NCBI GenBank assembly: GCA_946624395.1
Contig: CAMORY010000081.1
Span: 1-8,120, forward strand
DNA from: an uncultured Clostridia bacterium
GTDB lineage: Bacteria > Bacillota > Clostridia > Christensenellales > Borkfalkiaceae
Direction of reading: 5' to 3'
Length of the DNA stretch: 8,120 bases
The notes under the pieces are model-generated. The model had not been told where the DNA came from. It was given only the letters and a program-made list of their open reading frames with translations, and ran no database searches. Below, piece by piece: positions 1 through 6,083 of the stretch. Made by a program: the position numbers and the translations under genes. How positions within the stretch are numbered: position 1 is the first letter of the stretch; every line of letters starts with the position of its first letter.

Positions 1-227
1 GTTTTAATATAATAACTGTCCCCGAATTTTTGAATTGAAAACCCTAAAACTTGCCAACAGTTAATAGTGTGTACTTTCGTTAAACGCCCCGTGGTATTGC
101 CGTCGTTAAACTCGCCGTCGATAAAAAGATTTTCTTCTTCCGATTTTACGGCGTAAAACGGGGTTATCGTGAATAACGCCAAAATAAAGATTATAAGCGA
201 ACAAATTAAATATAAACCCTTTTTCAC
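1..227 (-). CDS. Secreted or membrane-anchored hypothetical protein, N-terminal part (cut by window edge)
   Basis: This reading frame starts at GTG (227-225) and stays open to base 1, giving 75 residues of a longer protein. The N-terminus is a textbook export signal: VKKG, a hydrophobic stretch of about 20 residues (LYLICSLIIFILALFTITPF), then YAVKS and an acidic segment (EEEN). No lipobox cysteine is visible at the likely cleavage region, so signal peptidase I cleavage or an uncleaved anchor is more likely than a lipoprotein. The mature part seen so far (FIDGEFNDGNTTGR, then NCWQVLGFSIQKFGDSYYIK) matches no family I recognise. The GTG overlaps the stop of the small upstream gene as GTGA, so translation is probably coupled, and GGTGG lies just upstream as a possible binding site. 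The frame, signal peptide and overlap make the gene itself quite secure. Its function is unknown. Confidence 0.7.
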   Translation of the reverse strand, partial: MKKGLYLICSLIIFILALFTITPFYAVKSEEENLFIDGEFNDGNTTGRLTKVHTINCWQVLGFSIQKFGDSYYIK

Positions 228-364
228 CGTAGCCACCAACCTTCAAAAATATCGTTTACGGTAAAATCGTCGTTCTCGTCGAGATAAAAAGTTCCGCTTG
301 ACAATAATACGTCAAAAAGCCCTTGCAAAACACGGATTTCCGCTTTTTTATACGCTTTTTTCAT
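224..364 (-). CDS. Small acidic protein (46 aa), translationally coupled to a secreted protein
   Basis: This is a 46-residue protein beginning MKKAYKKAEIRVL and ending DIFEGWWLR. The N-terminal third is basic, the middle hydrophobic (GLFDVLLSSGTFYL) and the C-terminal part acidic (DENDD). It has no transmembrane span. I chose ATG 364-362 because AAGG precedes it by 9 nt. An upstream in-frame ATG at 409 would add 15 residues but has no ribosome binding site and lies in the loop of an inverted repeat. The stop TGA (226-224) overlaps the GTG of the next gene. The pattern KxYxxxE, then DVLxSS, then an acidic tail reminds me of short proteins of about 50 aa in Clostridia whose consensus resembles KxYxxPExE...DVIxxS. 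That resemblance is from memory and was not searched. The function is unknown. Confidence 0.5.
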   Translation of the reverse strand: MKKAYKKAEIRVLQGLFDVLLSSGTFYLDENDDFTVNDIFEGWWLR

Positions 365-386
365 TTGTAAATGCCTTAAATAAAAA

Positions 387-425
387 ATTATAGCCGATAT
401 CTGCCGCATAAAAACAGAATATCGG
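387..425 (-). promoter_or_regulatory. Inverted repeat followed by TATAAT and a T-run (weak terminator or internal promoter)
   Basis: Between the thioesterase stop and the small gene, CCGATAT (394-400) and ATATCGG (419-425) form a 7-bp inverted repeat. A further CTG/CAG pairing sits inside it across a one-base bulge. Reading leftward, the stem is followed by TATAAT (392-387) and then T6. This could be a weak intrinsic terminator ending the cvpA-thioesterase transcript, or the -10 box of a separate promoter for the small gene. I find no good -35 at 16-18 bp, so neither reading is firm. Confidence 0.3.
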
Positions 426-431
426 TCTATA

Positions 432-1163
432 TTAAACTATTTGTCCTTTGCTTTTTATTCTGCACCTTGCGCAAAGCCTGTCTTCGCACACAAGTTCGTA
501 AACCGTGCCGTTTGCCGTGTCTTTGCTTAAAACGTTTAACCGTTCCCCTTCGCGCGCCTGATTTAAAAAATGAATTTCCGCTTCTTGCACGGGCGCGGCG
601 ATTTGTTGCCGAACGGAATAAGCGTCTAAAATAAAGCGCAAATATTCCACGTTGTTGACGTGCATACAAAAATCAATGGACGTGGACGGAACGTTAAGCC
701 CGTATAAAAGACTTACCCCGTCGGTATTAAACCTTTCGAAATCAAACCCCGCTTTAGACTTATAAATTTCCATATCTTCGGGGAATTCCACCGACGATAT
801 GCGGCGTATGCGCCGGGTAGTCAAATCAATAACGCAAGTTTCCGTCCGCGCATATAAACAAGTTTCGCCCTTGGAGTTTTTGACGACGGTATCAACGACT
901 ACCGTCGCGGCGGTGCGCCGTGTGAAAAAAGATTCTACGGTTAGTTCTTCGTTCCACTTTGCCGCCGCAAGCCTGCGGAATTTATTTTTAACGAACATCC
1001 ATACCGCGTTGTATTTTGCGTTTAGCGTAGCGCTGTCTTTCCCGAATTCGGCGAAAAAGGCGCACACGCTGTCTTCTATTATCCGCGCCGCGCCTATAAC
1101 GGAAATTCCTTCCGAAACACCCGTAAGCGAAAACGGCAATCGGGTTTTATAAACGTATTTCAT
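432..1163 (-). CDS. Acyl-ACP thioesterase-like double-hotdog protein with altered catalytic positions
   Basis: At 243 aa this has the usual length and layout of bacterial acyl-ACP thioesterases of the FatA/FatB family: two hotdog domains, about residues 1-125 and 140-240. In bacteria these enzymes hydrolyse acyl-ACP to free fatty acid in the cytosol. The signature is TSIDFCMHVNNVEYL (161-175), matching the family's D-x-N-x-HVNN-x-x-Y helix start. D164, H168, N170 and N171 are kept, but the expected Asn is Cys166. In the next conserved block (HFLNQAREGE, 199-208) the position that is Glu in plant FatB enzymes appears to be Gln202. Activity or substrate may therefore differ from the family. The gene follows the cvpA-like gene by 24 bp and probably shares its promoter. 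The start ATG is preceded only by a weak A-rich AAGAAAAAAG. The family assignment is good; activity is uncertain. Confidence 0.8.
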   Translation of the reverse strand: MKYVYKTRLPFSLTGVSEGISVIGAARIIEDSVCAFFAEFGKDSATLNAKYNAVWMFVKNKFRRLAAAKWNEELTVESFFTRRTAATVVVDTVVKNSKGETCLYARTETCVIDLTTRRIRRISSVEFPEDMEIYKSKAGFDFERFNTDGVSLLYGLNVPSTSIDFCMHVNNVEYLRFILDAYSVRQQIAAPVQEAEIHFLNQAREGERLNVLSKDTANGTVYELVCEDRLCARCRIKSKGQIV

Positions 1164-1187
1164 AACTTTTTTCTTAAAACCACGGTT

Positions 1188-1778
1188 TTACTCGCCCGTG
1201 CCGACGTGTTCGACTTCCATACGTATACTCTCGAACACGGAATTCAACGGGTTGTTGACGAACAGTTTGTCCAGCCCGAAAACGCTGCCTTCGAGATTAG
1301 TGTAAAACGCGCCGTCCGTGCCGGAAATCCACGCTATTATCTGGAACGCTATAAGCATCAGCATAACGTTAAAAGCAAGAAGCAGCGCTATACCCAAAAT
1401 TCTGTTTATAACGCTTACCGCTTTATTGTTTATTTCCATCACGTTGGCGATTATATAAACTACTATTTTCCTTAAAATCTGCACGACTATAAACAGCGCG
1501 ATTGCAAACACGATAAGGTCTATTCTTATGCTTAAAAGAAGATTGCAAATCCAACTGCCGTTATCGGAAAGCGCCGTGGTAAATTTAAGCAACAAATCTT
1601 GCACGAACCCGAAATGAAGCACTACGCCGAACAGGAAATAGCAGATAACGAGCGATATTATTTTGCCGATAATTCCGCCCGTGATAAAGCGCAGTACTTT
1701 GCCGAAACCGAGCCCCGCGCCGAGTATGACGCACGCCGCAAGCACCGCTAAAACTATTACGTCAGCAGTAATCATCAC
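1188..1778 (-). CDS. CvpA-like integral membrane protein
   Basis: This 196-aa protein has four predicted membrane segments, at about residues 7-26, 34-57, 84-112 and 126-150. The glycine-rich start of the family is visible (VILGAGLGFGKVLRF), as is a loop before the last segment (NKAVSVINRILGIA). The layout and a C-terminal NNPLNSVF segment fit the CvpA / colicin V production family. The biochemical role of that family is not settled; it has been linked to envelope homeostasis and colicin V export in Gram-negatives. AAGGAG lies 6 nt before GTG (1778-1776) and 9 nt before an adjacent ATG (1775-1773), so either codon may start it. It is the first gene of a leftward operon with a strong promoter, followed 24 bp later by the thioesterase. 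Confidence 0.75.
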   Translation of the reverse strand: MMITADVIVLAVLAACVILGAGLGFGKVLRFITGGIIGKIISLVICYFLFGVVLHFGFVQDLLLKFTTALSDNGSWICNLLLSIRIDLIVFAIALFIVVQILRKIVVYIIANVMEINNKAVSVINRILGIALLLAFNVMLMLIAFQIIAWISGTDGAFYTNLEGSVFGLDKLFVNNPLNSVFESIRMEVEHVGTGE

Positions 1779-1805
1779 AACACTCTCCTTAAAAACGTTA
1801 AATTT

Positions 1806-1834
1806 ATAATACCATAATTTTAATTTTAAGTCAA
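1806..1834 (-). promoter_or_regulatory. Sigma-A type promoter for the cvpA-like operon
   Basis: Read leftward, a -35 TTGACT (1834-1829) and a -10 TATTAT (1811-1806) are separated by exactly 17 bp of A/T-rich sequence. Transcription would start near 1799, about 20 nt before the GTG at 1778, leaving room for the AAGGAG site. The elements match 5/6 and 5/6 of consensus. Confidence 0.8.
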
Positions 1835-1899
1835 TGTTTAGAATAAAGCATTTCGCACTTGCTATATTAACGCATACCGCAAAAACGGGTTTATTTCGC

Positions 1900-1928
1900 T
1901 TGAATAACGGAAAATATAGTGGTACAAT
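1900..1928 (+). promoter_or_regulatory. Sigma-A type promoter placing the start site at the ATG of the PH-domain gene
   Basis: A -35 TTGAAT (1900-1905) and a -10 TACAAT (1923-1928) are separated by 17 bp. The expected start of transcription is about 1935, only about 3 nt before the ATG at 1938. No Shine-Dalgarno sequence exists in between, so the mRNA is predicted to be leaderless or nearly so. The promoter is divergent from the cvpA-like promoter, about 65 bp away. Confidence 0.7.
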
Positions 1929-1937
1929 ATAATTGTT

Positions 1938-2393
1938 ATGAAAATAAAAAAGTTTCCTTTCGGTTATTCCGCGCTTGCGATTACGCTTATAATCGCCGCC
2001 GTACTCGTATTTTTGGCGGGGGTTGCGGTTAACGTATACGACGCGGTAAAATTTTACGGGACTAATACTTCTAAATGCGTTTTCGCGATTATTGTTGCCA
2101 CTCTTTCGCTTTTGCCGACCATTCTTGCCCTATCGGCGTTAATTTACGGCAGGTACGTCGTTCGCGGCAAGTTTTTATACTGCCGTTTCGGGCTAATATT
2201 TTCAAAGACGGATATTTCCGAGATTTTTCAGTTGACGGAATTTAAAGCGCAGAATAAACTCGTAATGTATTTTAAGAACGAAAAATATTCCGTAGCCGTT
2301 ATAAACGAGAAATACTATCAGGAATTTTACAAAGCGTTAAAAGAAGTCAATCCCGAAATAACCTACACGATAATTTCCGCGGAAGAACGCTGA
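1938..2393 (+). CDS. Two-TM membrane protein with bacterial PH-like domain
   Basis: This is a 151-aa protein with two membrane segments, at about residues 12-34 and 46-70. They are followed by a soluble C-terminal domain (about 72-141) that reads like the bPH_4 type of bacterial pleckstrin-homology-like domains: VVRGKFLYCRFGLIFSKTDISEI, a beta-rich middle, then YQEFYKALKEVNPEI. In this family the last helix often has the form xxFxxxLxxxNP, as here. No enzymatic residues are evident, and a membrane-associated scaffold or sensor role is only a guess. The ATG at 1938 has no ribosome binding site and lies about 10 nt after the -10 box, which suggests leaderless translation. No other ATG lies near the N-terminus, and the basic MKIKK before the first TM supports this start. 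No clear terminator follows the gene. Confidence 0.7.
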   Translation: MKIKKFPFGYSALAITLIIAAVLVFLAGVAVNVYDAVKFYGTNTSKCVFAIIVATLSLLPTILALSALIYGRYVVRGKFLYCRFGLIFSKTDISEIFQLTEFKAQNKLVMYFKNEKYSVAVINEKYYQEFYKALKEVNPEITYTIISAEER

Positions 2394-2434
2394 TTTGCTT
2401 AAGAAAAAAATTAGCGTAAAAACCCTTAATATCG

Positions 2435-2463
2435 TTGACAACATTACTTAAAAAGAGTAAACT
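2435..2463 (+). promoter_or_regulatory. Promoter for the M-box / mgtE transcript
   Basis: A perfect -35 TTGACA (2435-2440) is followed after 17 bp by TAAACT (2458-2463, 4/6 of consensus). The predicted start near 2470 lies just before the riboswitch aptamer, so the aptamer would be the 5' end of the mgtE mRNA. Confidence 0.75.
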
Positions 2464-2480
2464 AAAAAATGAATTGAATA

Positions 2481-2677
2481 CGTCGTCCGGTAGGTAAGGC
2501 TACCATAGGGATACGGATTGCTACCGCGAAGTGGTGGAGACACCATTAGAAGGTTAACAGAGTTGGTCGAAAACAAGGCTTATTCCAACGCAATTACACA
2601 GCCCTACGGTGCTAAAGCCAGAATGGTTGCGAAAAGTTTTCGTATATATTACCCGTCGGATTTCGGCGGGTATTTTT
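2481..2677 (+). promoter_or_regulatory. M-box (ykoK) Mg2+ riboswitch with terminator expression platform
   Basis: This is a cis-acting RNA that senses Mg2+ and, by the known mechanism, ends transcription early when Mg2+ is plentiful. Both conserved M-box cores are present. The 5' core spans 2490-2516: GTAGGTAAGGCTACC (2490-2504), with P2 made by GGTAG/CTACC, then ATAGGGATACGG. The 3' core is CCCTACGGTGCTAAAGCC (2602-2619). Between them, GTTGG (2562-2566) and CCAAC (2585-2589) form a hairpin. An outer pairing of ATACG (2478-2482) with CGTAT (2641-2645) is possible. It occupies most of the 330-bp gap before mgtE, a Mg2+ transporter gene that this class commonly controls. I recognise it from sequence; no covariance model was run. 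Confidence 0.93.
2651..2677 (+). terminator. Intrinsic terminator of the M-box expression platform
   Basis: ACCCGTCG (2651-2658) pairs with CGGCGGGT (2664-2671) as an 8-bp stem with one G-U pair and a 5-nt loop, followed by ATTTTT. It lies 47 nt before the mgtE ATG and would block read-through in high Mg2+. A competing pairing exists: CCGGTAGGT (2488-2496), part of P2, can pair with ACCCGTCGG at 8 of 9 positions including G-U, a candidate antiterminator. Confidence 0.85.
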
Positions 2678-2723
2678 AACCGTAAAAAAGACTTTTATAC
2701 GCGGTTAAAAAAGGAGGCGCGTT

Positions 2724-4097
2724 ATGACCGAAGAAATGGAAGTTTTATTTGAAAAACTGACCGCTTTTTACGAAAACCGCAAATACGCGGAACTTCGGAT
2801 ACTTCTTCTCGATATGGAACCGACGGATATCGCGGCGTTTATGGAAGAAAACCTTGACGATAAAGACCAGATACGGTTTTTTAGACTTTTGCCTAAAGAA
2901 CTCGCCAGCGACGTTTTCGTAGAAATCGATTCCGACACGCAGGAACACCTTATAAAATCCTTTTCGGATACTGAACTTAAAGCGGTTATCGACGATATGT
3001 TTTTGGACGATACGGTAGATATTATCGAAGAGATGCCCGCAAACGTGGTAAAGCGTATTTTAGCGTCTTCCACGCCCGAAAACCGCAAGCAACTGAACGA
3101 ACTGTTAGAATACCCCGACGACTCCGCGGGTTCTATTATGACGACGGAGTTCGTCGCCCTGTCCGCGGATATGACCGTCGCGCAAGCGTTCGATAAAATC
3201 CGCAGAACGGGCATAAATTCCGAAACCATTTACACCTGCTACGTAACCGACGGTAAAAAGCATCTTATCGGCGTCGTTACGGTCAAAAAACTGTTGCTTT
3301 CGCAGATGACGGATATAATCCGCGACGTAATGGACGACGCGCCAATTTCCGTCGAAACTTTGGAAGACAAAGAAGACGTGGCGATGAAACTTTCAAAATA
3401 CGACTTTTTAGCCCTTCCCGTCGTGGATAAAGAAGGCTGTATCGTCGGTATCGTCACGGTAGACGACGCGGTCGACGTTCTGCAAGAAGAAGCCACCGAA
3501 GATATCCAGAAGATGGCGGCTATTTTACCGACCGAAAAACCCTACCTTAAGCAATCGGTGTGGAACATATGGAAAGCGCGTATTCCGTGGCTATTACTCC
3601 TTATGATTTCCGCGACCTTTACGAGTATGATTTTATCGGGCTACGAAGCGAAACTTACGGCAATAAGCGCAGGCGCTGTGCTTTACGCGTTCGTGCCTAT
3701 GCTTATGGATACCGCGGGCAACGCGGGCGGGCAGTCTTCGGTTACCGTAATTCGTGCGCTCGCCTTAAACGAGATAGAGTTTAAAGACATTTTCAAAATA
3801 ATCTGGAAAGAACTGCGCGTTTCCGTACTGCTTGCTTTGACCGTTGCCGCCGTGTGCTTTGCTAAACTTATGCTTATCGACAGTTTGTATAACGAAATTT
3901 CGTTAAGCATAGCGGCAATCGTTTCGGGCGTGCTGTTTACTACTATCGTTATGGCGAAGTTCGTCGGGTGCTGTTTGCCCCTTATAGCCAAAAAGTGTAA
4001 GCTTGACCCCGCGGTCGTTGCTTCGCCGTTCATAACCACTATCGTCGACGCGCTGTCTTTAATAATTTACTGTTCGATAGCAATCGCGCTTTTGTAA
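2724..4097 (+). CDS. mgtE: Magnesium transporter MgtE
   Basis: At 457 aa this is a full-length MgtE, an inner-membrane Mg2+ channel/transporter whose cytosolic part closes the pore when Mg2+ is high. The domains are an acidic N-domain (about 1-130), CBS1 (about 135-195, from PDDSAGSIMTTEFV), CBS2 (about 200-258, LPVVDKEGCIVGIVTVDDAV), a linker helix and a five-helix transmembrane domain (about 285-457). Family motifs are present: RIPWLLLL (286-293), GNAGGQSS (332-339), DPAVVASPFITT (428-439) and D442, which corresponds to the pore aspartate of the characterised Thermus protein. AAGGAGG lies 6 nt before the ATG, an excellent site. The M-box in the leader independently supports Mg2+ as substrate. 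The gene is probably monocistronic because a terminator follows at once. Confidence 0.97.
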   Translation: MTEEMEVLFEKLTAFYENRKYAELRILLLDMEPTDIAAFMEENLDDKDQIRFFRLLPKELASDVFVEIDSDTQEHLIKSFSDTELKAVIDDMFLDDTVDIIEEMPANVVKRILASSTPENRKQLNELLEYPDDSAGSIMTTEFVALSADMTVAQAFDKIRRTGINSETIYTCYVTDGKKHLIGVVTVKKLLLSQMTDIIRDVMDDAPISVETLEDKEDVAMKLSKYDFLALPVVDKEGCIVGIVTVDDAVDVLQEEATEDIQKMAAILPTEKPYLKQSVWNIWKARIPWLLLLMISATFTSMILSGYEAKLTAISAGAVLYAFVPMLMDTAGNAGGQSSVTVIRALALNEIEFKDIFKIIWKELRVSVLLALTVAAVCFAKLMLIDSLYNEISLSIAAIVSGVLFTTIVMAKFVGCCLPLIAKKCKLDPAVVASPFITTIVDALSLIIYCSIAIALL

Positions 4098-4110
4098 AGT
4101 TTTGTGGGAT

Positions 4111-4137
4111 AAAGGCGTTTTATAACGCCTTTTGTTT
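4111..4137 (+). terminator. Intrinsic terminator after mgtE
   Basis: AAAGGCGTT (4111-4119) and AACGCCTTT (4124-4132) form a perfect 9-bp stem with the 4-nt loop TTAT, followed by TGTTT. It begins 13 nt after the mgtE stop and separates mgtE from the glycosyltransferase operon. Confidence 0.85.
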
Positions 4138-4140
4138 AGA

Positions 4141-4180
4141 TTAAGTTTATAATTGTCTGTTATTATAGTATAAGTATAAG
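4141..4180 (+). promoter_or_regulatory. Probable promoter region for the glycosyltransferase-acyltransferase operon
   Basis: Two overlapping promoter-like pairs occur in this A/T-rich gap. One is TTAAGT (4141-4146), 17 bp, TATAGT (4164-4169). The other is TTGTCT (4153-4158), 16 bp, TATAAG (4175-4180). I cannot choose between them. A promoter is expected here because a terminator lies just upstream. Confidence 0.4.
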
Positions 4181-4253
4181 AATAAGCGGTAAAATATTTT
4201 TTAGTCTAACCGCGCCGCTTTAAGGCTTACCAAGGAGAAATAGTATACATAAT

Positions 4254-5207
4254 ATGAAAACCACCGTTCCGATATTTTTTGCAAGCAACGATAAATACGT
4301 TCCGTATCTCGACGTTGCGATAACTTCTATAATAGAAAACTCTTCCAAAGAGAACGATTATATAATAACCGTACTTAAAACCGACGTTTCGGAAGAAAAT
4401 CAGAAAAAACTTTTAAAGCACGCGACCGATAACGTAAAAATTCGGTTTTTCGACGTGAAAAATATAATAGAACCTTTTAAAAACACTCTTCCCGATATGT
4501 TCTTCTACTCGCTTGCGGCGTACTACCGCCTGTTTATCGAAAGCGCTTTCCCCGAATACGACAAGGCGATATATTTAGACTGCGACGTGATTTTGCTTAC
4601 CGATATCGCCAAACTTTACAATATAGACATAGGCGACAATTTAGTCGGCGCGATTTTCGAACAGAACACGTCGAGAGCGCCTATGTTCACCAACTACGTA
4701 GAAGAAATTATCGGTATCCCCTGGAACACCTATTTCAATTCGGGCGTAATGCTTATGAACTTAAAAGAATTCCGCAAATTCGGCGTGCAAAAGCGGTTTT
4801 TGAATATGCTTACAACCTACAATTTCGACTGCCTTGCCCCCGACCAGGAATATATAAACGTTATCTGCCACGGCAGGGTGAAATATCTGCCCACGGGCTG
4901 GAACAAGCACAGTTTTCCAGAGCCCCCCGAAGGCGATTTGAATTTGGTACACTTTGCGCTTGCGGACAAGCCGTGGTTTAACAAGGATACGATAAACGGC
5001 GAATATTTCTGGAAATACGCTAAAAAGAGTGAATTCTACGACGAAATTCTTGCGGGATTTAACGCTTATACCGAAGAAGAAAGAAAAAAGAGCCTTGAAA
5101 TGTTTAACGATATCGTGCAGGCGATAGAACGTATGAAATTAAGCGACCGCACTTTCAAAAAACTGTGGTTCGATAAACACTTGGATAGGGTAAATGGAAC
5201 AGTCTGA
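4254..5207 (+). CDS. Glycosyltransferase family 8 protein
   Basis: This 317-aa protein has the full set of GT8 marks (retaining, GT-A fold, metal- and nucleotide-sugar-dependent). They are IPxFF-like VPIFFASNDKYVPYLDVAI (5-23), the DxD metal site YLDCDVILLTD (107-117, D109 and D111), YFNSGVMLMNL (160-170), APDQEYIN (195-202), and NLVHFALADKPW (230-241), with His233 and the KPW segment. It has no signal peptide or membrane span, so it probably acts at the cytosolic membrane face on a nucleotide sugar. The acceptor cannot be read from sequence. Overlap with a PlsC-type acyltransferase suggests a glycolipid or acylated surface glycan (inference). AAGGAG lies an unusual 16 nt before ATG 4254, and no in-frame ATG/GTG/TTG lies between them. 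The protein N-terminus fits the family, so the start is probably right. Confidence 0.92.
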   Translation: MKTTVPIFFASNDKYVPYLDVAITSIIENSSKENDYIITVLKTDVSEENQKKLLKHATDNVKIRFFDVKNIIEPFKNTLPDMFFYSLAAYYRLFIESAFPEYDKAIYLDCDVILLTDIAKLYNIDIGDNLVGAIFEQNTSRAPMFTNYVEEIIGIPWNTYFNSGVMLMNLKEFRKFGVQKRFLNMLTTYNFDCLAPDQEYINVICHGRVKYLPTGWNKHSFPEPPEGDLNLVHFALADKPWFNKDTINGEYFWKYAKKSEFYDEILAGFNAYTEEERKKSLEMFNDIVQAIERMKLSDRTFKKLWFDKHLDRVNGTV

Positions 5208-6015
5208 ACAAAGATTAAAAGTATTAGCACGAATATCCGAATACGAAAAGGCAGGCAGGTTTAACGACGACGTGGAAGAAGACGCGCCCGCAAAACCCAT
5301 CCGCCCCAAAGACGTGGACTACGTTAACAAAAAACTTTCGAGTAAGTTTTTAACCGTTATCGCGAACTTTTTAGGCAAAACTTTTTTCGAAAGTATGATA
5401 AAGAAAAACAAATTTATCATAAAAGAGATAATAGGACTTGACAACGCAAAAACGGATAGCGGCGCGATTATCACCTGTAATCACTTTAATATTCGCGATA
5501 ACTACGCGGTTTACAGGGCATTAAAACCCGTGTTCCGCAAAAGGCAATATCTTTATAAAGTTATTAAGGACAGTAATTACACTAATTTCAAAGGTCCTGT
5601 CAGGCTTATGATGCGCCACGCGAACACCCTGCCACTTAGTTCCGACTTTGAGACTATGAAAAAGTTTTACGCAGGGGTAAAAACCTTACTTGCCCGCGGC
5701 GAAAAGATACTTATCTACCCCGAACAGGCAATGTGGTTTAACTACAGAAAACCACGCCCAATGCAACTCGGCGCGTTCAGAATTGCCGCAAGGAACAACG
5801 TTCCCGTTATCCCCGTGTTTATCGGTATGAAAGACAGCGAATATATTGACGACGAAGGCTTTCCCGTTCAGGAATACTATATTCACTTTCTGCCGCCTAT
5901 TCTCCCCGACGAGAATTTGTCCGAAAAGGAAAACGCTGTAATAATGCGCGACAAAAATTACGCGCTTTGGGTAAAACTTTACGAAGAGTTTTATAAAGAA
6001 AAATTAACTTATTGA
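5194..6015 (+). CDS. PlsC-family 1-acylglycerol-3-phosphate acyltransferase-like protein
   Basis: This 273-aa protein is of the lysophosphatidic-acid acyltransferase superfamily, which moves an acyl chain from ACP or CoA to a lysolipid or related acceptor. The HX4D catalytic motif is intact (NHFNIRD, His97 and Asp102). Motif II is probably FKGPVRLMMRHANTLPL (132-148). The EGTR-type motif is replaced by YPEQAMWFNYRKPRP (175-189), a form I associate with clostridial members. The last motif is VPVIPVFIG (203-211). Residues 1-45 are a charged extension without a membrane span; a short amphipathic stretch at 51-62 may bind the membrane. The ATG lies inside the last codons of the GT8 gene (14-bp overlap), with AGGG just before it, so the two are co-translated. 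The true acceptor could be lysophosphatidate or a glycosylated lipid. A strong hairpin follows the stop. Confidence 0.88.
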   Translation: MEQSEQRLKVLARISEYEKAGRFNDDVEEDAPAKPIRPKDVDYVNKKLSSKFLTVIANFLGKTFFESMIKKNKFIIKEIIGLDNAKTDSGAIITCNHFNIRDNYAVYRALKPVFRKRQYLYKVIKDSNYTNFKGPVRLMMRHANTLPLSSDFETMKKFYAGVKTLLARGEKILIYPEQAMWFNYRKPRPMQLGAFRIAARNNVPVIPVFIGMKDSEYIDDEGFPVQEYYIHFLPPILPDENLSEKENAVIMRDKNYALWVKLYEEFYKEKLTY

Positions 6016-6035
6016 GTTTAATTTGAATTTAAAAT

Positions 6036-6070
6036 TTTACGGGCGGCAACTATAAGTTGCCGCCCGTAAA
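6036..6070. terminator. Bidirectional hairpin terminator between convergent genes
   Basis: TTTACGGGCGGCAACT (6036-6051) and its exact complement (6055-6070) give a 16-bp perfect stem with a 3-nt loop. It sits 21 bp after the acyltransferase stop and 14 bp before the end of the PAP2 gene, where convergent genes need a shared terminator. The T-tracts are modest: ATTTAACCTTTTTT rightward and AAAATTTTAAATT leftward. Confidence 0.8.
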
Positions 6071-6083
6071 CATTTAACCTTTT

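Noticed and set aside
362..409. Upstream ATG (409) as the start of the small protein, giving 61 aa
   Set aside because: No ribosome binding site, and the codon lies in the loop of an inverted repeat; ATG 364 has AAGG at 9 nt.
427..669. Leftward 80-codon frame within the thioesterase gene
   Set aside because: Arg/Lys-rich composition typical of an out-of-frame read; it overlaps the conserved HVNN region of the real gene.
799..1152. Rightward open frame of 117 codons opposite the thioesterase gene
   Set aside because: It lies wholly antisense to a recognisable thioesterase, has no family features and no credible ribosome binding site.
2768..3496. Leftward frames of 153 and 85 codons opposite mgtE
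   Set aside because: Ser-rich antisense shadows of the MgtE N-domain and CBS coding sequence, with no supporting signals.
4186..4213. Inverted copies GCGGT and ACCGC before the GT8 gene as a regulatory hairpin
   Set aside because: Only 5-bp arms with an 18-nt loop of A/T-rich sequence and no T-run; not distinguishable from chance.
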